Positions 33,191 to 40,701 of a stretch of 41,217 bases of DNA are shown here, piece after piece. The DNA lies in assembly GCA_025359685.1 (NCBI GenBank), contig JANYEY010000059.1:1-41217 (forward strand), read 5' to 3'. The notes under the pieces are model-generated. The model was given only the letters and a program-made list of their open reading frames with translations. It had not been told where the DNA came from and made no database searches. The position numbers and the translations under genes were made by a program. The number at the start of each line of letters is the position of its first letter. The stretch's first letter is position 1. The stretch comes from Sphingomonadaceae bacterium (GTDB lineage: Bacteria; Pseudomonadota; Alphaproteobacteria; Sphingomonadales; Sphingomonadaceae).

Positions 33191-35074
33191 ATGCGCAAAC
33201 TGCTTGTCCTGTCGCTTCTCGCTGCGGCCGCGCCGCTTCTCGCCCAGGCGCCAGCGCCGATCGATCCGATGATGAACGACAAGGTGCCGAGCTACAACTG
33301 GGTGCGCCCGCAGGCCGACTATATCCGGCGCGAAGTGATGATGCCGATGCGCGACGGGACCAAACTCTACACCGTGATTGTGTTCCGCAAAGGCACGAAG
33401 GACGCGCCGATCCTGCTGAGCCGCACGCCCTATGACGCGAACGGGGCGACCAGCCGCAACCGCAGCCAGAAGATCGAGGAAGTGCTCCCCGTTATGGACG
33501 CACCGTTCGTCAACGATGGCTACATCCGTGTCTATCAGGACGTGCGCGGGCTGCATAAATCGGAAGGCGATTATGTAATGGTCCGACCGCTGTCGGGCCC
33601 GCTCAACAAGACCGGGATCGACAATTCGACCGACGCTTACGACACGATCGACTGGCTTACCAAGAACGTGCCCGAAGCGAACGGCAAGGTCGGGATCATC
33701 GGTTCGAGCTACCTTGGTTTCACCGCGCTGATGGCCTTGATCAACCCGCACCCGGCGCTGAAGGCCGCGGTGCCGCAGTCGCCGATGGTCGATGGCTGGA
33801 TGGGCGATGACTGGTTTCACAATGGCGCCTTCCGCACCTTCGGCTTCGATTACGACCTTGGTCAGACGGTCAAGGAAGGCGGCGGCGCGGTGCCGGTGGG
33901 AACCGGGGACGAATACCAGACCTATCTCGATGCGGTCAGTTCCGGCGGGTTCGCGCGGGCCTGGGGGATCGATCAGCTGCCCACCGTGCGCAAGATCATG
34001 GCGCACCCGGCTTATGACGAATACTGGCAGGAACAGGCGGTCGACAAGCTGCTGGCGGGGCGCAAGTTGACCGTGCCGACGCTCGTGATGCTCGGCCAGT
34101 GGGACCAGGAAGACAGCTACGGCGCGCCTGCTGTCTACAAGGCAGTCAAGGCCGCGCAGCCCGATGCACCGATTACGCTGGGGATCGGGCCGTGGCGCCA
34201 TTCGGGCACCAACTACGTCGGCTACCAGCTCGGCCCGCTCAATTTCGAGGGCGATACTGCGCTGCAATTCCGCACGAACTGGATCAAGCCGTTCTTCGAT
34301 TGCCGCCTCAAAACCAACCCCGCACCGTGCAAGCCGATGCCCGCCGCGATCACTTATGCCACCGGGTCCAACAAGTGGGAGACCGACGCCAAATGGCCGG
34401 CGGGGAGCGAAACCCCGCTGTTCCTGACTGACAAGTTCGGCCTGAGCTTTACCAAGCCGGCAACCGCGGGCAGCGATGCCTATGTCTCCGATCCGGCCAA
34501 GCCGGTGCCGTTCGTGCCGCGCCCGGTGCACATGGACGGCGATGCCTGGAAAACCTGGCTGGTGCAGGACCAGCGCTTCGTCGAAGGGCGGCCCGATGTG
34601 CTGAGCTATTCGTCGCCGGTGCTGGCACAGCCGGTCCACATCAAGGGCGCGCCGCGGGTTGATCTGCACGCCGTAACCAGCGGGCAGGACAGCGACTGGG
34701 TGGTCAAGCTGATCGACGTCTATCCGTCCGAACTGACGGTCAACCCGGCGCTCGCTGGCTATGAACTGGGCATCGGGATCGAGATCTACCGCGGCCGCTA
34801 TGTGCACGGGTTCAGCACGCCCGCGCCGCTCAAGCCGGGGCAGACCTACAGCTTCGGCTGGTCGCTCCCCAACGTGAACCACGTGTTCCTGCCCGGCCAC
34901 CGGATCATGGTGCAGGTCCAGTCGAGCCTCTACCCGCTCTACGACCGCAACCCGCAAACCTGGGTGCCCTCGATATTCGACGCTCCGGCCAGCGCTTACA
35001 AGAAAGCGGTCCAGACCGTGCGCTGGGGCGGCGCCGAGGCGAGCGCGGTGTACCTTCCCGTGGTACAGGATTGA
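33191..35074 (+). CDS. Secreted CocE/NonD-family acyl hydrolase (alpha-amino-acid ester hydrolase-like)
   Basis: A 627-residue alpha/beta hydrolase with a signal peptide (about 1-19). The nucleophile motif is GSSYLG at 171-176 with Ser173. WDQED at 304-308 offers the catalytic Asp, and WRHSG supplies His337. RTPYD (Tyr81) matches the oxyanion tyrosine of alpha-amino-acid ester hydrolases, cocaine esterase and glutaryl-7-ACA acylases. The C-terminal beta-sandwich domain (about 420-627) is the X-Pro dipeptidyl-peptidase C-terminal type, with SSLYPLYDRNPQT. Natural substrates may be N-terminal acyl or amino-acid esters and amides. TTGCAC (from 33150) upstream may be a -35 box. Confidence 0.92.
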   Translation: MRKLLVLSLLAAAAPLLAQAPAPIDPMMNDKVPSYNWVRPQADYIRREVMMPMRDGTKLYTVIVFRKGTKDAPILLSRTPYDANGATSRNRSQKIEEVLPVMDAPFVNDGYIRVYQDVRGLHKSEGDYVMVRPLSGPLNKTGIDNSTDAYDTIDWLTKNVPEANGKVGIIGSSYLGFTALMALINPHPALKAAVPQSPMVDGWMGDDWFHNGAFRTFGFDYDLGQTVKEGGGAVPVGTGDEYQTYLDAVSSGGFARAWGIDQLPTVRKIMAHPAYDEYWQEQAVDKLLAGRKLTVPTLVMLGQWDQEDSYGAPAVYKAVKAAQPDAPITLGIGPWRHSGTNYVGYQLGPLNFEGDTALQFRTNWIKPFFDCRLKTNPAPCKPMPAAITYATGSNKWETDAKWPAGSETPLFLTDKFGLSFTKPATAGSDAYVSDPAKPVPFVPRPVHMDGDAWKTWLVQDQRFVEGRPDVLSYSSPVLAQPVHIKGAPRVDLHAVTSGQDSDWVVKLIDVYPSELTVNPALAGYELGIGIEIYRGRYVHGFSTPAPLKPGQTYSFGWSLPNVNHVFLPGHRIMVQVQSSLYPLYDRNPQTWVPSIFDAPASAYKKAVQTVRWGGAEASAVYLPVVQD

Positions 35075-35132
35075 CCTGGGCCTCGATTGGCAACAGAACG
35101 AGCGCGGGTACTTGGGGTAGGGGGCAGTTTCG

Positions 35133-36041
35133 ATGCGATTTCGTCACGCGGCAGCAATCGCTGCAGCATTGGCCGTGCAACTTACTTGCGTTGTTCCAGC
35201 GCAAGCTCAGTATTACGGCGGTTATTTCTCGACGCTTCAGCTGATCAACGAACTGGGCAACATGCCCAGCGACGTCGCCTGCCAGAAAGGCACGCCACCG
35301 AGCGTCAATGCCGTTGCAGCGACCAGGTCGGTAGCGATGACCCAGGTGCGCGGCTATTGGGATGCGCTCAGCAGTGGCGGATCTCCGCTCGGTTTCTTCC
35401 TGATCGACAAGCACGTGCGCTGGACTTTCGGCACGACTGTGCTCGACAAGAAGACGCTGGGATCAATCAAGGATCCGTGGGTCGTAGCAGGCAGCAATCT
35501 GGTCACCGAACCAGCCGGCTATGCGCTGGCCGGGGACGGCCTTACTGCGGTGGGGCAATGGCATGTGCTTGATGCCAGCGGCCAGGTCGTTGGCACCTAT
35601 CACGCAACCTTTAACATGACCAAGCAGCAGCCGCGCATCTCGACGCTGCAATTGATCCCGCCGCAGAGCTGGGTCGATCCGGTCGCGCAGTACTGCCACA
35701 AGCCGGGCGACGTGAACGGCTATCGCCTCAAGCTTGCGCGCGAAGGCGTGGCCTTTGCCGCGCCACGGCTCGCGGCTGCCCGGCAAGACGAAAACGCAGC
35801 CCAGGTGCGGGCCGAGAAGACGACAGCCGCTGCAGCCGCCGCTCGCGGCGATGCCGCCAAGCAGGAGGCTGCGCGCAAGGCCAATGCCGACTTGGCTGTC
35901 GCAACCAACAGCGCGCGCGCTTACCAGACGATGTCGGACAAGAGCCAGTCCGAGCTTGACGCGGCCCTGGCCGATCAGGCCCGGCTCGATGCTTTGCGTG
36001 TGGCGGGCGGTCAGGCACCTGCCCAGACGGCGAAACCTTGA
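35133..36041 (+). CDS. Hypothetical secreted protein with C-terminal coiled coil
   Basis: A 302-residue protein that I do not recognise. It has a signal peptide (about 1-25, ending PAQAQ). The globular part (about 26-205) contains blocks such as YFSTLQLINELGNMPSDVAC, GYWDALSSGGSPLGFFLIDK and LQLIPPQSWVDPVAQYC, with three mature cysteines (in VACQK and YCHK regions). Residues about 212-295 are an Ala/Glu/Lys/Gln-rich helix likely to form a coiled coil. It follows the CocE gene by 58 bases in the same direction, with GGGTAGGGGG ahead of the ATG. It may be periplasmic or surface-linked. Confidence 0.75.
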   Translation: MRFRHAAAIAAALAVQLTCVVPAQAQYYGGYFSTLQLINELGNMPSDVACQKGTPPSVNAVAATRSVAMTQVRGYWDALSSGGSPLGFFLIDKHVRWTFGTTVLDKKTLGSIKDPWVVAGSNLVTEPAGYALAGDGLTAVGQWHVLDASGQVVGTYHATFNMTKQQPRISTLQLIPPQSWVDPVAQYCHKPGDVNGYRLKLAREGVAFAAPRLAAARQDENAAQVRAEKTTAAAAAARGDAAKQEAARKANADLAVATNSARAYQTMSDKSQSELDAALADQARLDALRVAGGQAPAQTAKP

Positions 36042-36047
36042 TCGGGC

Positions 36048-36626
36048 TTAGTCGTGGGCCGGCATATAGCAGCCCTCGTAATATCGGGTGAAGTCGTCGG
36101 CGTCGGCGGGGATCAGATCCATGCCAATGTCCTCGACGACTTCCTTCGACCCGCGATGATCGAAGGCGTTGCCGTTCCCGAACGCATGAATCTGGAAGGT
36201 GTAGGACCGAAACCGGTCAGGGCTCTGCGGATCTGATGGGTAAAACTGGGCCGGGGTCGCATTGAACCAGGCATCGTGGCCGTCGCTTGTCGTCACCCGG
36301 TAAAGCACTTTGCAGACCTGATAACCGGGAAGGGCATCGACGGATACGCTCCCCTCGCAGTTCTGGTCCCAGTCAGCATCACAAGCCCAGTTGGAGTAAG
36401 CGACGTAGCGGTAGTGCTCTACCGAAGTGCTTTCGAAATGTGCTTTGGGATGCGCCGCAAGTACCTCTACCGGGGTCTTGCCATTGATCAGCAGCTTGTC
36501 AGCCTTGGGCTCCACCTTTTTCAAGGGCACAGTGCCCTGGGGTGGGGCCGCCGGCTGGGTCGCTGGTTGCGCTGCCAAAGGAGCCGTGGCCAATGCCAGG
36601 GTAAGGGTTGCCAATACGATACGCAT
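36048..36626 (-). CDS. Hypothetical secreted protein with four cysteines
   Basis: A 192-residue protein of unrecognised family. A signal peptide (1 to about 19, PLAAQ) and a Pro/Gln-rich linker lead into a domain with four cysteines at 82, 90, 105 and 186, which could form two disulfides in the periplasm, plus aromatic-rich blocks (EHYRYVAYSNWACDADWDQN, TFQIHAFGNGNAFDHRG). AGGAGG stands 7 bases before the ATG. It converges on the coiled-coil protein gene with only 6 bases between stops and diverges from the TIR gene over a 249-base spacer containing a CRP-like palindrome. Confidence 0.75.
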   Translation of the reverse strand: MRIVLATLTLALATAPLAAQPATQPAAPPQGTVPLKKVEPKADKLLINGKTPVEVLAAHPKAHFESTSVEHYRYVAYSNWACDADWDQNCEGSVSVDALPGYQVCKVLYRVTTSDGHDAWFNATPAQFYPSDPQSPDRFRSYTFQIHAFGNGNAFDHRGSKEVVEDIGMDLIPADADDFTRYYEGCYMPAHD

Positions 36627-36680
36627 GATTTGTCCTCCTGCTTTCGATACCGCAGGAATAGCTGATCGGATTGCCCTTCG

Positions 36681-36698
36681 GCGTGACCGGGATCACGC
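36681..36698. promoter_or_regulatory. CRP-like inverted repeat GCGTGA-N6-TCACGC
   Basis: The core GTGA-N6-TCAC matches the inner core of CRP/FNR-type operators (TGTGA-N6-TCACA), with C/G in place of the outer T/A. On the minus strand, TATTCC (36660-36655) is a possible -10; the start point it predicts puts the repeat centre at about -41.5, a classic activator position, for the gene ending at 36048. On the plus strand TATACT at 36712-36717 is also present. This is a pattern match only. Confidence 0.4.
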
Positions 36699-36875
36699 GT
36701 GCCGGGCTATTTATACTTAGACTTGCGTAGTTCGGTGGGTAACGGTGACGGGGAGGATGCTGGCTGAGCTGCATTTGCTTACCTCAGAAATGCCTTGTCT
36801 TGACCTGCCCAAGCTTCGTAAGTTTGCGCTGAACCGCGATCCAGTCTCCTGGGTGGCGGTAAGGGGAACTCCACA

Positions 36876-38795
36876 TTGCCAGGTCCGGACGTCTTTCTGT
36901 CCTACAATCGCGGCAACGCGGACTTTGCGCAGCGGCTGTTCGATGCCTTGAGCGGCGCCGGGCTCGAGGTGTGGTGGGACGCCATGCTGGGCGGCGGCGA
37001 TGCCTTTGCCCAGACCACCGAGGATGCACTGGAGACCGCCGGGGCGGTGGTGGTGCTGTGGTCGGCCGAAGCGATCCAGTCGCATTGGGTGCGCGACGAG
37101 GCGACGCGCGGGCGTGATCGCGGACGGCTGGTGCCGGTCTCGATCGATGGAACGCGGCCGCCGCTTGGCTTTCGTCAGATCCAGTACCTGAACCTCAGCG
37201 GCTGGACTGGCGATGCCGCCGATCCACGCTTGGCCGCGGTGATCAAGGCGATCCGCGGGGCAGCGACCCGCCAGCGTGATCAGGCCGGCTTTCACGCCCC
37301 GCTCCAGTCTGACCAGATCGTGACCAACCGGCGCGGCGCGCTGCTGCTCGGCGGCGGCGCGCTGGCTGTGGTGGCAGGCGGGATTGGGGTGTGGCAGGCC
37401 GGGCTGTTCACTGGCCAGCCGCGCAAGAACAGCGTTGCGGTCATGCCGTTCCGCAACCTCAGCGGCGATCCTCAGCAAGCCTATTTTTCCGACGGCCTGT
37501 CCGAGGAGTTGCGCGCCACGTTAAGCCGCAATGCCAACCTAGCGGTCGCCGGTGAAACTTCGTCGAACAGCTTTCGCGATGCCGGGTCAACCGTGCGCCA
37601 GATCGCCAAGGTGCTGGGCGTTGCGTTCATGCTTCAGGGCTCGGTACGCCGCGCCGGGGAAACGGTCCGGATCACCGCGCAGCTGGTCGACGGTGCGACC
37701 GGGTTCGAAACCTGGTCGAAAAGCTTCGACCGCAAACTGGCGGATATCATCGCGGTGCAAAGCGATATCGCGACGCTGGTCGCCGATGCACTGGCGGTCA
37801 ATATCGCCGGAGCAGGGCAGACCCCGGTGCAGCGGGCGGGGGGGGCCGACAGCTCGGCCGCGCTCGATGCGTTCTTGCGCAGCAAGGCGCTCTATCTCAG
37901 CGCCGCGACCGAGGCTGAAACCCGGCGCGCCTTGGGCGAGCTCGACAAGGCGATCGCGATCGATCCGAAATTTGCTGCCGCCCACGCCTATCGCTCGCGC
38001 GTGCTGACTTACATCACCAGCGCGTTCAGTTCGGGTCAGGCGATGAAGGGTGCCTATGCCGCCTCAATCGATTCCGCCCGCACCGCAGTCCGCCTCGCGC
38101 CCGACATGGCCGAAGGGTACTCGGCGCTGGGCTTCGTCCTGTCGAACGGACAGCTCGACCTGAAGGCCGCGCAGGAGCCTTACCAGCGCAGTTTTGAACT
38201 GGGCTTCGGCAATGCCGACATGCTGACCGCCTTTGCCGATTTTGCCGCCAACGTCGGGCGGTTTGACGAAGGGCGCAAAGCCAGCGCCCGCGCCCGCGAG
38301 CTTGATCCGCTTAACGCGAGTGTGTTTCGCAGCGCAGGATACCTCGAATTCAGCGCACGCAAATTCGATGCGGCAATCCCCTTGCTGCGCGCCGCCCTGT
38401 CGCACAACCCCAAGTCCAGCATCGCCAATGCCACGCTGGGCGATATCGCCTTGCTGAGCGGCGACGCCGCCGCGGCAAAGACCTTGTACGAGAAGGAAAC
38501 GAGTGCGCTGTCGCGCTTGCGCGGGCTGGCCACGGCAACGATGCGGCTGGGCGATGCGGCCGGCGCCGAGCGGTACCGGGCCGATCTGGTCACCCGGTTC
38601 GGCACCAACAGCTATTACCAGCAAGTTCAGATCCTGGCGCAATGGCAGCGGCCCGGCGACGCGCTCGACGCGCTGGAAAAGGCATACGAGCTTGGCGATT
38701 CGGGCTTGGTCCTGATGCGGTATGACCCGGTTCTGGATCCGATTCGACATGATCGCCGCTTTGTGTCAGTTTTAACGCGTCTCGGTTTCTCGTGA
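36876..38795 (+). CDS. TIR domain - TM - TolB-like - TPR protein
   Basis: A 639-residue membrane protein. Residues 5-115 are a bacterial TIR domain: DVFLSYNRGNADFAQRL, LEVWWDAML, then AGAVVVLWSAEAIQSHWV and DEATRG, with Glu75 at the place of the catalytic glutamate of NAD-cleaving TIRs. A membrane helix covers 154-178, preceded by Arg-Arg, so the TIR part should be cytoplasmic. Residues 185-310 (SVAVMPFRNLSGDPQQAYFSDGL-type start, EELRATLSR, FMLQGSVRRAGETVRITAQL) form a TolB/FlgO-like module often seen with adenylate-cyclase-like annotations. Residues about 330-630 are helical TPR-type repeats (KAIAIDPKFAAAHAYRSR, ARELDPLNASVF). Start is TTG, forced by an upstream stop at 36819, with AAGGGG 9 bases before it. 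Signalling or defence role is inference. Confidence 0.85.
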   Translation: MPGPDVFLSYNRGNADFAQRLFDALSGAGLEVWWDAMLGGGDAFAQTTEDALETAGAVVVLWSAEAIQSHWVRDEATRGRDRGRLVPVSIDGTRPPLGFRQIQYLNLSGWTGDAADPRLAAVIKAIRGAATRQRDQAGFHAPLQSDQIVTNRRGALLLGGGALAVVAGGIGVWQAGLFTGQPRKNSVAVMPFRNLSGDPQQAYFSDGLSEELRATLSRNANLAVAGETSSNSFRDAGSTVRQIAKVLGVAFMLQGSVRRAGETVRITAQLVDGATGFETWSKSFDRKLADIIAVQSDIATLVADALAVNIAGAGQTPVQRAGGADSSAALDAFLRSKALYLSAATEAETRRALGELDKAIAIDPKFAAAHAYRSRVLTYITSAFSSGQAMKGAYAASIDSARTAVRLAPDMAEGYSALGFVLSNGQLDLKAAQEPYQRSFELGFGNADMLTAFADFAANVGRFDEGRKASARARELDPLNASVFRSAGYLEFSARKFDAAIPLLRAALSHNPKSSIANATLGDIALLSGDAAAAKTLYEKETSALSRLRGLATATMRLGDAAGAERYRADLVTRFGTNSYYQQVQILAQWQRPGDALDALEKAYELGDSGLVLMRYDPVLDPIRHDRRFVSVLTRLGFS

Positions 38796-38821
38796 TGCCG
38801 GGCAATTGGATGGGGGATCAC

Positions 38822-39043
38822 ATGAAGAAGACAGCATTGATCATTGCTTTGGCCGCTGGCGCGTTGAGCCTCTCGGCCTGCAAAAAGGCCGAAGATGCCG
38901 CACCGGTCGCCGACGCCACCACCGAAGCTGCTGCTGACACCGGCGCCATGCCGAGCGATGCCGCGTCTGAAGACGCCGGTGCCGCCAAGGCTGCTGCGCC
39001 TGCCAAAGACGGCGATGGCAAGGGTAACGACGTCAAAACGTAA
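38822..39043 (+). CDS. Small acidic/Ala-rich lipoprotein
   Basis: A 73-residue protein. The signal MKKTALIIALAAGALSLSAC gives Cys20 as the lipidation site, and Lys-Lys follows it. The mature part is a low-complexity Ala/Asp/Glu/Lys sequence with no cysteine or fold signature, ending in GDGKGNDVKT. It could be a spacer-like outer- or inner-membrane lipoprotein. It lies 26 bases downstream of the TIR gene with GGGGGA before the ATG, so co-transcription is likely. I do not recognise a family. Confidence 0.72.
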   Translation: MKKTALIIALAAGALSLSACKKAEDAAPVADATTEAAADTGAMPSDAASEDAGAAKAAAPAKDGDGKGNDVKT

Positions 39044-39046
39044 GCA

Positions 39047-39102
39047 GGGCGATGGTCGCCCTTTCGGGAAAGCCAGGGCAGGGCGGTAGCTACCGCCCTG
39101 CC
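39047..39102 (+). terminator. Two hairpins after the lipoprotein gene
   Basis: First, GGGCGA-TGG-TCGCCC then TTT (39047-39064), starting 4 bases after the stop. Second, a perfect 26-base palindrome at 39077-39102 (13-base arms beginning GGCAGGGCGG). Together they look like a terminator or attenuator for the lipoprotein gene. They also overlap the 5' end of the protease frame, so they bear on its true start. Confidence 0.55.
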
Positions 39103-40530
39103 GCTTTGCGCGGTTTGCGCCTTGCTGCCTTGACGTTGGCGATCTCAGCGGGTTTTGCGCTGCAGCCGGTTGGTGCCCAGCAAGGCTGGCCGGACGCAGC
39201 CCCGACCGATGATGATTTCCTGCCGGCCTATTCGCCGCCAATCGTCGGCAACCCGCTGGCCAAGATCAAGGCCGAGCTCGATCCCGCCGCGCAGGTACCT
39301 TTCGAGCGGCTGGCGGATGGCTTGACCCCGCAAGGCCGCGCGGCGCTGTTCGACATATTCGAACGGTTCGGCGTCGGTTACAGTGGACCCAATGCCGAGG
39401 TGTTGTTGGCGACTGACCCTGCTGCGCTGCAGCGCCTGATCGATTTCCTGGTCGGCGCCAGTCCGGACCGCCGCAAGTTTCTGGCGCGGCAACTGGAATT
39501 CAAGGGAAAAGCGGCGATTGGCGGGCTGATCCAGCGGCTCGGCAACATTTCAACCGAACACGCTGTGCTCGCTTTGGAGACCGGCAATCCCAACGTTTTG
39601 ACCGGCGAAGATGCTGCGTTCTGGAGTTATCTCAATTCCGCCGTCAAGCCGGTCCACTCATGGGGTCTGGCGCGCGCCACTACAGCTCCGTGGCAAGTCC
39701 AGCTATCGCGGAGCGGAGCGAGCGCCGCGAAGTTCGATGCGCGGGATGCTGCGCTCGAAATGAAGAAGTACGGCCACCTTCAGCTCCGCTCGCAGCACAA
39801 CCATGTTTGTGGCGGGGTGCAGATCGACGCCAACTGGGTGCTCACCGCGGCGCATTGCGTCGGTTGGACGCCGATGGACCATTTTACCGACAACCGCATG
39901 ATCCGCACCGGGGCCTTGCGGCTGGGCAATGGCGGGCAGGTCAGGCGGATCGTCGGGGTCGTGGTCAACAACGGCTTCGATGAGAACTCGCTGCGCGACG
40001 ATATTGCGCTGTTCCGGCTGGAGGACGGCCCGGGGGTTCCGGCCGGCCAGGAAATCAAGATACCGACCGCGAGCTATCCCCGTCTGTCCAACCAGCCGCT
40101 GCAGCTGACCGGTTGGGGCAAGACCGGCGAGACCGACGATTTCAAGGATGCTCGCGACGCGAATGGCACGCCCAACAGCTTTTCGCCGGGGCTGTTGATC
40201 GCGAAGCTGCGCTATGTGCCGATGCAGACCTGCAAGGCCTATGGCACCAAGCTGTTCGAGAAGCTCGGCGCGTGGGTGCCGGGCCAGATTTGCGCGGATT
40301 CGGCCGAACGCGCCGATGCCTGCCAGGGTGACAGCGGCGGACCGCTGGTCTGGTACGATCCCAAGGGAGCGCCGTGGCTGATCGGGCTGGTCTCGTTCGG
40401 CAAGGGCCGGACCTGCGGACGCAGCGGGCTGCCTGGGGTCTATACCGACGTGCAGTATTATGCCCGGACTGGGTGGATCGACCGGGCCAAGCAGCAATTC
40501 AGGGCCGGCGCGGTCATCAAGGTCAAGTAA
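39052..40530 (+). CDS. Secreted trypsin-family (S1) serine protease with long N-terminal region
   Basis: Numbered from the ATG at 39052 (492 residues). The S1 domain (about 212-478) has the full triad: His268 in TAAHC, Asp317 in RDDIALFRL, Ser428 in GDSGGP. Asp422, six residues before the serine, predicts trypsin-like cleavage after Lys/Arg. Six cysteines fit three canonical disulfides (253-269, 394-414, 424-455). A hydrophobic signal (LRLAALTLAISAGFALQPVGAQ) sits at 21-42, so the true start may be TTG 39106 or 39115, beyond the two hairpins; neither has a clear Shine-Dalgarno. Residues 45-205 are a helical region of no known family, and about 28 extra residues separate PWQVQL from HVCGG. Confidence 0.9.
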   Translation: MVALSGKPGQGGSYRPAALRGLRLAALTLAISAGFALQPVGAQQGWPDAAPTDDDFLPAYSPPIVGNPLAKIKAELDPAAQVPFERLADGLTPQGRAALFDIFERFGVGYSGPNAEVLLATDPAALQRLIDFLVGASPDRRKFLARQLEFKGKAAIGGLIQRLGNISTEHAVLALETGNPNVLTGEDAAFWSYLNSAVKPVHSWGLARATTAPWQVQLSRSGASAAKFDARDAALEMKKYGHLQLRSQHNHVCGGVQIDANWVLTAAHCVGWTPMDHFTDNRMIRTGALRLGNGGQVRRIVGVVVNNGFDENSLRDDIALFRLEDGPGVPAGQEIKIPTASYPRLSNQPLQLTGWGKTGETDDFKDARDANGTPNSFSPGLLIAKLRYVPMQTCKAYGTKLFEKLGAWVPGQICADSAERADACQGDSGGPLVWYDPKGAPWLIGLVSFGKGRTCGRSGLPGVYTDVQYYARTGWIDRAKQQFRAGAVIKVK

Positions 40531-40574
40531 TCGCAAGCACAGGCACGGCGCTCATCATGCTGATCTGACAGCGC

Positions 40575-40649
40575 TGGCTGGGGCGGGAGGATTCGAACCT
40601 CCGAATGCCGGTACCAAAAACCGGTGCCTTACCACTTGGCGACGCCCCA
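40575..40649 (-). tRNA. tRNA-Gln (anticodon TTG)
   Basis: A 75-base cloverleaf read on the minus strand. The acceptor stem TGGGGCG pairs with CGCCCCA, discriminator G and an encoded CCA follow. D stem GCC/GGC, anticodon stem CCGGT/ACCGG with loop TTTTGGT, giving TTG at 34-36, and T arm GGAGG-TTCGAAT-CCTCC all fit. It stands alone between the protease and the yghU-like gene. Confidence 0.96.
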
Positions 40650-40701
40650 ACAACGCCGCGCGCTCATAGCAGAGCGCACGGCGATGGGAAGGGGCGGAAC
40701 G

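Noticed and set aside
32041..33435. 464-codon plus-strand frame opposite the quinone oxidoreductase
   Set aside because: Shadow of a well-defined MDR-family gene on the minus strand.
33173..34957. 594-codon minus-strand open frame
   Set aside because: Antisense of the CocE hydrolase; no recognisable motif and typical shadow composition.
36745..36951. 68-codon plus-strand frame upstream of the TIR gene
   Set aside because: Overlaps the TIR coding start in another frame, lacks a ribosome-binding site and has no recognisable sequence.
36876..38795. Adenylate cyclase
   Set aside because: The TolB-like/TPR part is often named this way in databases, but no cyclase catalytic domain is present.
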